Shown piece after piece: positions 5,284 through 12,161 of a DNA stretch of 36,423 bases (positions are counted from its first letter, which is position 1; each line of letters starts with the position of its first letter). A model generated the notes under the pieces. It made no database searches and was not told the DNA's origin. It worked only from the letters and a program-made list of their open reading frames with translations. The stretch spans positions 1 to 36,423 of the forward strand of contig ONVG01000001.1 of assembly GCA_900321195.1 (NCBI GenBank), written 5' to 3'. A program made the position numbers and the translations under genes. The DNA is from an uncultured Eubacteriales bacterium (GTDB lineage: Bacteria; Bacillota; Clostridia; Oscillospirales; Acutalibacteraceae).

Positions 5284-6087
5284 ATGAAAGAAAGAATTTT
5301 TGAAATAGTAAGTTCGCCTGACGAACCAAGCAAGCTCAGTAAAGCATTTGACATTTTTATAATCTGCCTGATAGTTTTGAATGTTATAACAGTAATAGCA
5401 GACACATTCAGTCTTCCTGAGTGGGCAAGAAACATCCTCTGGTGGATAGAAGTAGTATCTGTTGTGATCTTTACACTGGAGTACCTGCTGCGTATCTATA
5501 CAGCAGACCTTATGTTTCCCGAAATGAAGCCGTTCAGAGCAAGACTCAGATACATACGATCCTTTATGGCAGTGATAGATTTGCTTGCAATTCTGCCGTT
5601 TTATGTTCCATACATAATTCCTATTGATCTGCGTGTGCTGCGTATGCTGCGGATAATAAGACTGCTGAGAATATTCAAGATAAACCGCTATACAACGGCA
5701 TTATCAACAATTGCAGATGTATTCAAACGCAAAAGACACGAGCTTTTATCATCAATTGCAGTTGTATCAATGCTGATGATAATTGCCGCTGTCCTTATGT
5801 ACAATATAGAGAACGAAGCACAGCCGGAAGCCTTTGAGAATGCCTTTGCCGCTTTATGGTGGGCAGTAGCTACTCTGACTACTGTAGGATATGGAGATGT
5901 TTATCCGGTTACTGTTCTCGGGAAAATTCTGAGTGCAATTATTGCCCTTCTCGGTATCGGACTGGTAGCAGTACCGACAGGTATTATATCATCGGGTTTT
6001 GTTGAGAGCATGGAAGAAAAGCATAAAGCTCAGGAAGAACATGATAAAAAATGTTTTTGTCCCTATTGTGGGAAGAAATTGAAATAA
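5284..6087 (+). CDS. Voltage-gated K+ channel (Kv type) with C-terminal Cys knuckle
   Basis: This 267-residue protein has the full six-helix layout: S1 about 22-40, S2 about 52-70, S3 about 91-112, S4 about 115-132 with Arg at 117, 120, 123, 126 and 129 and Lys132, S5 about 155-173, and a pore with the selectivity filter TTVGYGD (Gly202-Asp205 core). S6 is about 212-238. A charged tail ends in CFCPYCGKKL, a zinc-knuckle-like motif. Length and features match bacterial Kv channels (KvAP-like). The start is seven bases after the upstream stop with no clear ribosome site, so it is probably coupled to the DnaQ-like gene. A complete channel inside a phage lysogeny operon is unusual. It could depolarise or stabilise the lysogen's membrane during superinfection; that role is inference. 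Confidence 0.9.
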   Translation: MKERIFEIVSSPDEPSKLSKAFDIFIICLIVLNVITVIADTFSLPEWARNILWWIEVVSVVIFTLEYLLRIYTADLMFPEMKPFRARLRYIRSFMAVIDLLAILPFYVPYIIPIDLRVLRMLRIIRLLRIFKINRYTTALSTIADVFKRKRHELLSSIAVVSMLMIIAAVLMYNIENEAQPEAFENAFAALWWAVATLTTVGYGDVYPVTVLGKILSAIIALLGIGLVAVPTGIISSGFVESMEEKHKAQEEHDKKCFCPYCGKKLK

Positions 6088-6165
6088 AAAATCGCCCCCG
6101 CCGGCACTGGTAATACCGACAGGGGCAGGAGCTGTGTTATATGTCAAAAAACAACTCAATATGAT
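6086..6165 (-). ncRNA. Candidate small RNA between channel and integrase
   Basis: A minus-strand promoter (6172-6200) and a strong minus-strand terminator define an RNA of about 80 nt. The terminator arms at 6116-6126 and 6094-6104 pair over 11 bases as RNA on this strand (two wobbles), followed by six U at 6091-6086. On the plus strand the same arms have two C-A mismatches and no U-tract, so the hairpin is built for leftward transcription. The RNA ends over the channel stop codon, so it faces the repressor-channel mRNA. No reading frame of note lies inside. Function is unknown. Confidence 0.5.
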
Positions 6166-6187
6166 ATTGTTATTATAACACAGCTCC
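6128..6187. repeat. 14-bp inverted repeat upstream of the integrase
   Basis: Arms GGAGCTGTGTTATA (6128-6141) and its exact complement (6174-6187) flank a 32-base AT-rich spacer. The right arm covers the -10 of the leftward promoter. In integrase mRNA the two arms could form a long hairpin just before the ribosome site (6203-6207). It could equally be a paired binding site for an excisionase or the integrase. Confidence 0.5.
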
Positions 6188-6200
6188 GATAAAAACGCAA
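6172..6200 (-). promoter_or_regulatory. Leftward promoter for the small RNA upstream of the integrase
   Basis: On the minus strand, -35 TTGCGT (6195-6200) and -10 TATAAT (6172-6177) are separated by 17 bases, with an extended -10 TG. The -35 nearly touches the integrase ribosome-binding site. A regulator binding here could affect both the RNA and the integrase. Confidence 0.5.
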
Positions 6201-6215
6201 TAAGGAGTGATATTG

Positions 6216-7256
6216 ATGAAAGCTAAAAAATTACCATCCGGATCATGGAATGTGCAGGTATTTGTCGGCTATGATCAGAATGGAAAGAAAATACGCAAGA
6301 GCTTTACTGCGCCGACAAAGAAAGAAGCAGAATATCTTGCTGCAAGCTTTAAAGCTCACCATCAGGAAGTCACCAGAGACAGTTCTGCTATGACTCTGAG
6401 TGAAGCTATAGATAAGTACATTGAATTTAAGGGGGCTACTCTTTCCCCTTCAACTATCAGGGGTTACAATTATATTAAGAAAAAAGCATTTCCATCAATA
6501 ATGAACATAAAAATCAATAAGCTAACGGCACACAAGGTACAAGCAGCAGTTAACAAAGAAATTGGAACAAAAAAACCTAAAACAATAAAAAACGAGATTG
6601 TTCTGATACGTACTGTTGTAAAAATGTATGCTCCATCGGTCAATCTGTCTGATATTTCTTTACCGCAGCCAAAGAAATATATAGCTCAGGAGTTATCTTT
6701 GGAGCAGGTCAAACTGTTATTATCTGAGATAGTAAAAGATGAACAAGCTATTCCGTTATTGATAGCTATGTGTCTGGGGCTGAGAATTTCCGAAATAACA
6801 GCACTCAGATGGAGTGATTATGATACAGATAATATGGTTCTTTCTGTAGATAAGGCGATAGTCAGAGATATCACAAATGCAATGGTTCAAAAAGGAACCA
6901 AAACAGAGGAAAGCGAACGTACTATAGTTGTTCCGCCTTTTCTCCATAAACTAATGGTTAGAAACGCTCAAAAACCATCTGATCATATAATGACCAAATC
7001 TCAGTCGGCTGTAAGAGAACATCTTAAAAAAATATGTGATAATGTCGGTATTCCACATCTGAGAGTACATGATCTCAGACACATTAACGCATCTGTTATG
7101 CTTTATCTGAACATACCGGCAAAATATGCAATGGAACGTGGAGGATGGAGCGATATAAAAACAATGGACAAAATATATCAGTTCACATTTAAGGATCAGA
7201 AAAGAGTTGTCGATGATCGGATAAACGACTTTTTTTCTCAGGCTGTTGACCTGTGA
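6216..7256 (+). CDS. int: Tyrosine-type phage integrase
   Basis: The ATG at 6216 has AAGGAG eight bases upstream. The 346-residue protein has an N-terminal arm-type DNA-binding segment (residues 1-35, with KKLPSGSWNVQVFVGYD), a SAM-like core-binding domain (about 58-150), and a C-terminal catalytic domain. Catalytic residues are Arg190 (LGLRISE), His285-x-x-Arg288 (HDLRH), Trp311 in place of the second His (GGWSD) and nucleophile Tyr321. It should recombine attP with the 3' end of a host tRNA gene; the matching tRNA fragment lies 149 bases downstream. The N-terminal domain implies arm-type sites, for which the direct repeats at 7260 and 7475 are candidates. Confidence 0.92.
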   Translation: MKAKKLPSGSWNVQVFVGYDQNGKKIRKSFTAPTKKEAEYLAASFKAHHQEVTRDSSAMTLSEAIDKYIEFKGATLSPSTIRGYNYIKKKAFPSIMNIKINKLTAHKVQAAVNKEIGTKKPKTIKNEIVLIRTVVKMYAPSVNLSDISLPQPKKYIAQELSLEQVKLLLSEIVKDEQAIPLLIAMCLGLRISEITALRWSDYDTDNMVLSVDKAIVRDITNAMVQKGTKTEESERTIVVPPFLHKLMVRNAQKPSDHIMTKSQSAVREHLKKICDNVGIPHLRVHDLRHINASVMLYLNIPAKYAMERGGWSDIKTMDKIYQFTFKDQKRVVDDRINDFFSQAVDL

Positions 7257-7259
7257 TTC

Positions 7260-7283
7260 CATATGGAATTTCATATGGAATAG
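7260..7283. repeat. Left copy of direct repeat flanking attP (arm-site candidate)
   Basis: The motif CATATGGAATTTCATATGGA is repeated with two or three differences at 7475-7498, on the other side of the tRNA-like core and about 215 bases away. Each copy is itself a tandem of ATGGAAT units. Spacing on both sides of the core fits integrase arm-type binding sites. Confidence 0.5.
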
Positions 7284-7356
7284 CGTTAAAAAATATGAAA
7301 TTTTAATCCTAAAAGTGATAATATAATTACATATCTGATACTATAAAAATATATAA

Positions 7357-7402
7357 ACCCCGCATAAACACTGAACTTTCAGCATCTATGCGGGGTCTTT
7401 CT
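7357..7402. terminator. Bidirectional terminator between integrase and endolysin
   Basis: Nine-base arms ACCCCGCAT (7357-7365) and ATGCGGGGT (7388-7396) flank a 22-base loop. On the plus strand CTTTCT follows (weak tract), ending integrase mRNA. On the minus strand TTTATATATTTTTA follows, ending late mRNA that reads past the endolysin and att site in the circular form. Confidence 0.7.
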
Positions 7403-7404
7403 GA

Positions 7405-7430
7405 GTGCCGGTGGTGGGGCTCGAACCCAC
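7405..7430 (-). other. attP core: 3' end of a tRNA gene (probably tRNA-Leu)
   Basis: On the minus strand the segment reads GTGGG-TTCGAGC-CCCAC, a perfect five-pair T-arm with a TTCRANY loop. CACCGGC (acceptor strand) and A (discriminator) follow. No D-arm or anticodon arm lies upstream, so this is only the 3' 26 bases of a tRNA. An acceptor starting GCCGGTG is typical of tRNA-Leu. Phages that integrate into tRNA genes carry such a segment to restore the gene. Its place between integrase and endolysin is where attP lies on a circular phage map. Confidence 0.75.
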
Positions 7431-7474
7431 CAAAAAACTTTTAAAAGCCTATTATTTCAAGTGTTTTAGAATTA

Positions 7475-7498
7475 TCATATGGAATTTCATTTGGAATT
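7475..7498. repeat. Right copy of direct repeat flanking attP
   Basis: This is the partner of the 7260-7283 repeat. It overlaps the endolysin stop codon, so the repeat and the gene end share sequence. It is a candidate arm-type integrase site on the opposite side of the core. Confidence 0.5.
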
Positions 7499-8708
7499 AC
7501 TTCTTCCCTTCCACAATAAACGCATCCATGAAGCCTGCCTTTTTGACTGCTTCAAGATAAGCGTCCGCATTCTTTTTCTCTGCGAATGCCCCGACCTGCA
7601 CACGGTAGATCGTGTTTGAAACCGACTGTGTTGTTGTCTTTGAAGCCGTCGAAGCTGCCCAGTTCGGACGGAAGAAGCTGTGTACACTGCCGTCACTAAG
7701 ATACCTCGTGCACCTTGCAAAAGTTGAAGTTCCCGCCCAGTTGCTGCCGCTGCCCTGAACATTGCCTTCAAGCGTAGTGATGGTGTTTCCGCTGACTTTT
7801 TCAACAATGCCGATGTGAGAGCATGAATACTTGTCCTGAGTCGGGCATCCGTCATACTTGAAGAAAATCAGGTCACCCGGCTGCGGAGTCTTACTTCCTT
7901 TAGCAAACCATGTTCCCGTCTTGCCGTCACCATAGCGGGCAGGGTAAGGCGCGACCCCATACACTTCCGGCTGATACTTCGGAATGAATCCGCAGTCCTT
8001 CATGATCGCAGACACGGCATAGCAGCACCAGTCATAAACTGCGCCAAGTTTAAGCTTAGTCTGGCAAACATAATAGCCATTCTTTCCGATATAGGAACGA
8101 GCCGTTTCAAGGAATTTATCCCTGTCGCTGACTGTAGTTGCTGCCTTTGCAGTACTTGAAGTTGTGCTTGCAGACGTGCCGGGTGCTTTGTATGTGACCC
8201 CGAAAGCCTGACACACACCTTTTGCAAAGGCTTCGCCGACTGTTGACGTATTTTCTATTAACCACTTTGCAATTGTGGGATTGTCATGGAAGTCAACCTC
8301 AGTGTATACAGCAATTGCATTTGTGTTACAAAGTTCGGATAAATCGGGGTATTCTCTGACACCATACTCCGTTTTACCGGGCGTAACTGCCTGAACTGCC
8401 TTGTATATAGGGTTTGCATACTTCATGTTTTCAGAAGCCTTGCTGTAAACCATGCACATTGTACCCGAACCGCCGCCGGCGTTTGTATGTATCGGCATAT
8501 GCAGATCAGAACCCCAATTGTTAGATTCTGCAATAGACTTGCTCATATCCTGCCCCTTTGGAGCTTTTTTGACGGTAAATCCGCAGCGTTCAAGGGCTGT
8601 TTTTGCTGCGTCTGCAATTCTGTTGCACTGCTCCATTTCACTTGTGTTGCCGTAAGCGTACTTGTTTCCGCTTTGATTTGACGGTGATAAATAAATTTTT
8701 TTGGACAT
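7497..8708 (-). CDS. Endolysin: Amidase_3 + CHAP-like + SPOR domains
   Basis: The ATG at 8708 follows AAAGGA at nine bases. The 403-residue protein has three parts. Residues 1-173 are an N-acetylmuramoyl-L-alanine amidase (Amidase_3), with zinc-ligand candidates Glu25 and His74 and catalytic Glu137 (VYTEVDFHDN). After a Ser/Thr-rich linker, residues 195-350 are a CHAP-like amidase/endopeptidase with Cys228 or Cys229 (YDWCCYAVS) and His298 (SCSHIGIVE). Residues 367-402 are a SPOR-like unit (YRVQVGAFAEKKNADAYL) that binds peptidoglycan, usually denuded glycan at septa. There is no signal peptide, so export depends on the holin. Two catalytic domains plus SPOR is an uncommon mix for an endolysin. 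Confidence 0.9.
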   Translation of the reverse strand: MSKKIYLSPSNQSGNKYAYGNTSEMEQCNRIADAAKTALERCGFTVKKAPKGQDMSKSIAESNNWGSDLHMPIHTNAGGGSGTMCMVYSKASENMKYANPIYKAVQAVTPGKTEYGVREYPDLSELCNTNAIAVYTEVDFHDNPTIAKWLIENTSTVGEAFAKGVCQAFGVTYKAPGTSASTTSSTAKAATTVSDRDKFLETARSYIGKNGYYVCQTKLKLGAVYDWCCYAVSAIMKDCGFIPKYQPEVYGVAPYPARYGDGKTGTWFAKGSKTPQPGDLIFFKYDGCPTQDKYSCSHIGIVEKVSGNTITTLEGNVQGSGSNWAGTSTFARCTRYLSDGSVHSFFRPNWAASTASKTTTQSVSNTIYRVQVGAFAEKKNADAYLEAVKKAGFMDAFIVEGKK

Positions 8709-8713
8709 ATTGA

Positions 8714-9157
8714 TCAATCCTTTCTTTCTGCTGATGTTTTCAGCCTGCCTATAATTTTCTTCAAAAACTCAGGTATCGGCACACCAAGCCGCCCCAGATT
8801 TTCAAGTATGGATATCATCTCATTTATGATGAGCCAGACCGCAACGAGCAGCCCGAACCACATATTGTAACCGACTTCGATATTAGCTGCCACAATTCCA
8901 CTATAGATAAGATAATCCACTCCCATAGCAACAGCAATTAGTGCCATATACCCGACTTTTTTCACAATGCCCTTTGCGCCGACCTTGCTTGACAGCGTTC
9001 CCTCGCTCCATGCCGCCGACATACCGCTGAGGTAGTCAATTATCATCATTACCATAAGTACAATGATAGGCACAGCAAGCGCACCTAAATATGACGCAAA
9101 AGCCGCCAGCGCAGCGGAGATAATTGCCTGAATCCCAATGCTTTCAACCTTATCCAT
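8714..9157 (-). CDS. Phage holin (TcdE/holin family 4 type)
   Basis: This 147-residue membrane protein has at least three hydrophobic segments (about 8-42, 70-92 and 100-118). It carries the family hallmark MMIIDYLSGMSAAW and the following KVGAKGIVKKVGYM. The polar C-terminus (ending RLKTSAERKD) faces the cytosol. It starts behind GGAGGTGTG, and its stop lies just upstream of the endolysin start: the usual lysis cassette. It should permeabilise the membrane to release the endolysin. Confidence 0.9.
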   Translation of the reverse strand: MDKVESIGIQAIISAALAAFASYLGALAVPIIVLMVMMIIDYLSGMSAAWSEGTLSSKVGAKGIVKKVGYMALIAVAMGVDYLIYSGIVAANIEVGYNMWFGLLVAVWLIINEMISILENLGRLGVPIPEFLKKIIGRLKTSAERKD

Positions 9158-9160
9158 CTT

Positions 9161-9910
9161 TCACACCTCCATCAATGTGTTATTGTTGACCGCATAATAC
9201 ACCTTGTCGCCAACAGGATAAAACATATCACCTGTGATTGTTGAAGTATCAAAAGACTGGGCTATTGCTCCGTCCTTAATACCGTTCTGTACAATAATCT
9301 TATTTTCTATAACATCTATCTCTGTTATATCCGACTTAGCTATATACGGCAGCCGTGACGGTGCTGTAAATGCCTGTTCACCGCTGATGTTAAACATTTG
9401 AGTATCAAGTGCAAAATTACGAGTAGTTGAAACTGCGTTAGTGTCGTATCCGGTGCAGCCGAAAATGGCACCACCGTTTGACGTTCTCGAATAAAAAAAG
9501 TTCATGTCAAAATTAGTGCTTTCAACTTCTGCCCCGCCCACTATAGGGAACATTCTGTCTCCTCTGAGTGTCAAGGCAAAACTATTGTTATTCAATGCTG
9601 CTTTAATGCCACAAACATAACCATAATCTTTTCCCAAACCGGAGCAGACTCTGAAACGTCCTGAAAACAGTGGTGTATTTTCATAAGTCATTGCTGATAC
9701 ATTAACAAATTGCTTAAAATTTTCATTACCCGACATTACTATCTTAAATTTGTTGTCAATGCTGAGTGCGTTTGTTCCTGATATTGCTGTTACAAAGCCG
9801 CCAAGTTCAAGTATTTTTCCTTTTATAAGATTAGCAAAACCGTGTAATGCTTCTATGGTGCTTGTGCCGTCTTTATCCTTTTTTTTGAGTTGTATATGAA
9901 TATAGCTCAA
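9161..9910 (-). CDS. Putative tail tip or fibre-associated protein, TTG start
   Basis: This 249-residue protein is read from a TTG at 9910 with AGGGGGT eight bases before it; no ATG is better placed. It is rich in beta-strand patterns and Asn/Gly (SGNENFKQFVNVSAMTYENT) and lacks membrane segments. It lies between the receptor-binding region and the holin, where clostridial siphoviruses often keep poorly conserved tip proteins. I do not recognise a domain. Host binding or adhesion is inferred from position only. Confidence 0.6.
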   Translation of the reverse strand: MSYIHIQLKKKDKDGTSTIEALHGFANLIKGKILELGGFVTAISGTNALSIDNKFKIVMSGNENFKQFVNVSAMTYENTPLFSGRFRVCSGLGKDYGYVCGIKAALNNNSFALTLRGDRMFPIVGGAEVESTNFDMNFFYSRTSNGGAIFGCTGYDTNAVSTTRNFALDTQMFNISGEQAFTAPSRLPYIAKSDITEIDVIENKIIVQNGIKDGAIAQSFDTSTITGDMFYPVGDKVYYAVNNNTLMEV

Positions 9911-9912
9911 TA

Positions 9913-10158
9913 TTATACCCCCTCTGGTTGCTCGATCGGTGATTCATCAACCACAACATAGACATTAGCTGACTCGATATCCCCTACTTCCATAATAAAA
10001 GGAGAGATATACACAAAATGATACCCACCGCTAATCGGTGTTGGCGGTGTTGGTTGACTACCGCCTGACCTGTGTATCACACCTGAGATCGTCCGTGTTT
10101 TCGCTATTGTCCCTGAGATCGTTTTCATCGGAACTATATCCGCTCTGATCGTCTGCAT
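9913..10158 (-). CDS. Small tail-region protein with Thr/Ile-rich repeats
   Basis: The ATG at 10158 follows AAGGGAG at a good distance; ATGs at 10164 and 10167 lie too close to it. The 81-residue product begins MQTIRADIVPMKTISGTIAK, with two near-repeats (TISGTIAK and TISGVIHR), then a Pro/Gly linker and a C-terminal strand-rich part ending IEQPEGV. Such repeats suggest a beta-structured tip component. It overlaps the 3' end of the preceding gene by about 100 bases in another frame. Confidence 0.55.
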   Translation of the reverse strand: MQTIRADIVPMKTISGTIAKTRTISGVIHRSGGSQPTPPTPISGGYHFVYISPFIMEVGDIESANVYVVVDESPIEQPEGV

Positions 10159-11515
10159 ATTCATCATCTCCCTTCAACTGTTCCGAAACGTCAAAACTTG
10201 GCTCCCCCTCCGGGGAAGCTGTCAGCGCAGCTGACTGATGGGGCTCATCCGCCCCGTTTTCACTGCCAGACAGCAGCACATCCAACTCGTTTTCGCTGCC
10301 AAACATCAGCGAATCTGATATCTGCCGTGACAGTAAAACCGGCTGCGCGCTTACAGCTTTTATCTTTCCCATAACTTCAACCTTTGACGGTTGCACCTCT
10401 GTTCCGATTGACAGAATATTTGTTCCTGCGATTATCGGGAGTGTAGGGAGCGTTACGTCGAGGTCTGTGTTTTCAATGTAGGGTTCGTAAGTATCATCTT
10501 CGATATTTGCCGTACGAATCATGGGGTAGAATGTTAAGTTATTCACTGTTACTCCCACCGGAATAATTATCTGAGGCCTAGCTATCCCAGTGCCCAATGC
10601 TGGAAATGCTGCACCATGCCCAATATCATAGACCCAAGAGGATCCATTGTAACATTGTATAGCATAACTTCTAAACATTGCACCTCCCTCGGGGCATCCA
10701 CTTACAATATACCCTCTACCTATTTCCAATGATATACCCGACTGATTAAACTCAAATATAATATCCGACGTTCCCCTGTTCGTACCGTTACAGGTTACAC
10801 TTTTATCTACATTTACAGTAAATGTAACACCAGTAACCGTTTTAGAAGTTGCAACTACTGGAAGCAGATTTTTCCTAACTTTGTGCATTTTCTGTTCCCT
10901 ATAGTCTATATGCTCTGCTTCATCGCCTACCATTTTGATTTGTTCAGGGAGGTAGAGGTTAGTGGTTGTTGGGGCGTGGTATGGTTCGTATTCTGTAGCT
11001 GACTGTGATAACTCGACCTGTATCGTTGTACTATCGTCCCATGCTGTGTTACTTTCATTGCGAAACGCTAAAGATACATAACTGTCATTAGCAAGTGTAA
11101 ATGTATATTCCTGAGTGTATTTACTTCCTATAGGATTAGATCTATAAATATCTGAGGTTATATAGCGAATAATAAGCACGGGAACACTACAGCTGAATGT
11201 GTATGTACCGGCAGATAACAGTAACTTAAAAGATTTGTAGTTTCCGGTCGCTCCGCCTATTGATGTCATTGTGGAATCAGTGTAATATCCGCTGAAAAGC
11301 GTCCCGTCAAATTTATTTTTTCCGGCAATCGTCACCGGAATAACATACTTTCCGCTGTTCTCGTCATAATCACCGACGCCCCCGGCAGCGCCGTAGAACC
11401 GGTAATTTTTCAGCGCCGATCCATCCGACTTGAATATCAGCGGCGGCACACCCGAAACAGTTTTTCTCCCGCCGTCCTCAAGCAGCATCAGCAGCCGTTT
11501 AGTTCTGTTGTTCAT
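10058..11515 (-). CDS. Large tail fibre / receptor-binding-like protein
   Basis: This 485-residue protein starts at ATG 11515 behind GAGGGTGAG. It is Gly/Thr/Ser-rich with a beta-sandwich feel: PVTIAGKNKFDGTLFSG and an internal VTFTVNVDKSVTCNG resemble carbohydrate-binding or upper-baseplate modules seen in tail proteins of gut Clostridia phages. The position after Dit/Tal-like genes and before lysis genes fits a receptor-binding or side-fibre protein. The last 70 or so residues change character (ADEPHQSAALTASPEGEP, then an acidic Asp/Ser/Asn stretch). They derive from an inserted palindromic repeat and out-of-frame reading of the next gene, so the original stop was probably near 10270. Confidence 0.65.
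   Translation of the reverse strand: MNNRTKRLLMLLEDGGRKTVSGVPPLIFKSDGSALKNYRFYGAAGGVGDYDENSGKYVIPVTIAGKNKFDGTLFSGYYTDSTMTSIGGATGNYKSFKLLLSAGTYTFSCSVPVLIIRYITSDIYRSNPIGSKYTQEYTFTLANDSYVSLAFRNESNTAWDDSTTIQVELSQSATEYEPYHAPTTTNLYLPEQIKMVGDEAEHIDYREQKMHKVRKNLLPVVATSKTVTGVTFTVNVDKSVTCNGTNRGTSDIIFEFNQSGISLEIGRGYIVSGCPEGGAMFRSYAIQCYNGSSWVYDIGHGAAFPALGTGIARPQIIIPVGVTVNNLTFYPMIRTANIEDDTYEPYIENTDLDVTLPTLPIIAGTNILSIGTEVQPSKVEVMGKIKAVSAQPVLLSRQISDSLMFGSENELDVLLSGSENGADEPHQSAALTASPEGEPSFDVSEQLKGDDEYADDQSGYSSDENDLRDNSENTDDLRCDTQVRR
10196..10251. repeat. Dispersed palindromic repeat inside the tail gene's 3' end
   Basis: The segment contains GTCAGCGCAGCTGAC (imperfect palindrome) next to CCCCCTCCGGGG (hairpin). 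Translated as HQSAALTASPEGEP, it matches a pattern I know from many unrelated bacterial ORFs overlapping intergenic REP-like repeats. It appears to have inserted into the end of this gene and extended the frame. Confidence 0.5.
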
Positions 11516-11516
11516 C

Positions 11517-11816
11517 TTACTCACCCTCTACAAACTCGTACCAACTGTCAGAACTTTCCTCATACATATAAGCCTTAGCCGCCCCGCCTGTTTTCCAGTC
11601 AGCAACAAATGCCACAGTTCCGGAAACGACGGTGAATACCTGCCCATCCGCAAGCTTACCGCTGCACGCAGATTTTGTAAGATCGGAATTAAGCTTTGAG
11701 ATATCCGCCGCAAGCAAAGCAAAATCCCCGCCTGCTCCGAGCCTGATCGACCCGAGATCAGGCTCCTGCCCCTCTTTGAATCTCATGTTGGTGTTTTCAT
11801 TGATAACAAAATTCAT
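11517..11816 (-). CDS. Small tail protein with a carbohydrate-binding-like strand pattern
   Basis: This 99-residue protein starts behind an ideal AGGAGGT site. The N-terminus (MNFVINENTNMRFKEG) is followed by a helical central part and a C-terminal strand pair ending AKAYMYEESSDSWYEF. That ending resembles the structural-protein tag motif (D-S-x-x-W-Y) of clostridial phage tail fibres. It lies between the upper-baseplate-like protein and the large fibre. Function is inferred from position. Confidence 0.6.
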   Translation of the reverse strand: MNFVINENTNMRFKEGQEPDLGSIRLGAGGDFALLAADISKLNSDLTKSACSGKLADGQVFTVVSGTVAFVADWKTGGAAKAYMYEESSDSWYEFVEGE

Positions 11817-11827
11817 AAATATACCTC

Positions 11828-12148
11828 CTATACACTTCGTTTAACGAATAGCCTTTCTGTTTCTATAAGATCGTAGATACCGCCGTCGGTGGTCACATAG
11901 TAAATTCCGTATGCGTACTCACCCTCGCTGAGTACCGCTGTTTCCGATGCTTGTAAATTCAGAACATATCCGCTTTGACCTTCGTCCCATTCCAGGTCTT
12001 TTGAAATGAGCACATTCCCGAACTCGCCCGATCTTACAGCGAAAACAACGTCAGTGATACTCCCGTCAGGAGTATACGCAGTCCCGTCAGGATTTACAGG
12101 CTTGATCAGAAAATCTGCATTTCTGTTTTGCATTAAAACGAGTTCCAT
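11828..12148 (-). CDS. BppU-like upper baseplate N-terminal domain protein
   Basis: This 106-residue protein starts behind GGAG with the strand MELVLMQNRNADFLIKPVN. The alternating pattern of an Ig-like beta sandwich follows (ITDVVFAVRSGEFGN, then YAYGIYYVTTDGGIYDLIE). It resembles the N-terminal domain of BppU-type baseplate proteins that link Dit to receptor-binding proteins. It directly follows the Tal-like gene. Assignment is moderate because the fold is common. Confidence 0.55.
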   Translation of the reverse strand: MELVLMQNRNADFLIKPVNPDGTAYTPDGSITDVVFAVRSGEFGNVLISKDLEWDEGQSGYVLNLQASETAVLSEGEYAYGIYYVTTDGGIYDLIETERLFVKRSV

Positions 12149-12161
12149 TTTCCCGCTCTCC

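Noticed and set aside
6086..6126. Plus-strand terminator of the repressor-channel operon
   Set aside because: On the plus strand the hairpin has two C-A mismatches and no U-tract. It pairs fully, with six U, only on the minus strand, so I assigned it to the leftward RNA.
7405..7500. Complete tRNA gene
   Set aside because: Only the T-arm and acceptor strand are present. Upstream there is no D-arm or anticodon arm, and the endolysin gene follows.
9161..12148. Diversity-generating retroelement in the receptor-binding region
   Set aside because: No reverse transcriptase gene and no template/variable repeat pair were seen.
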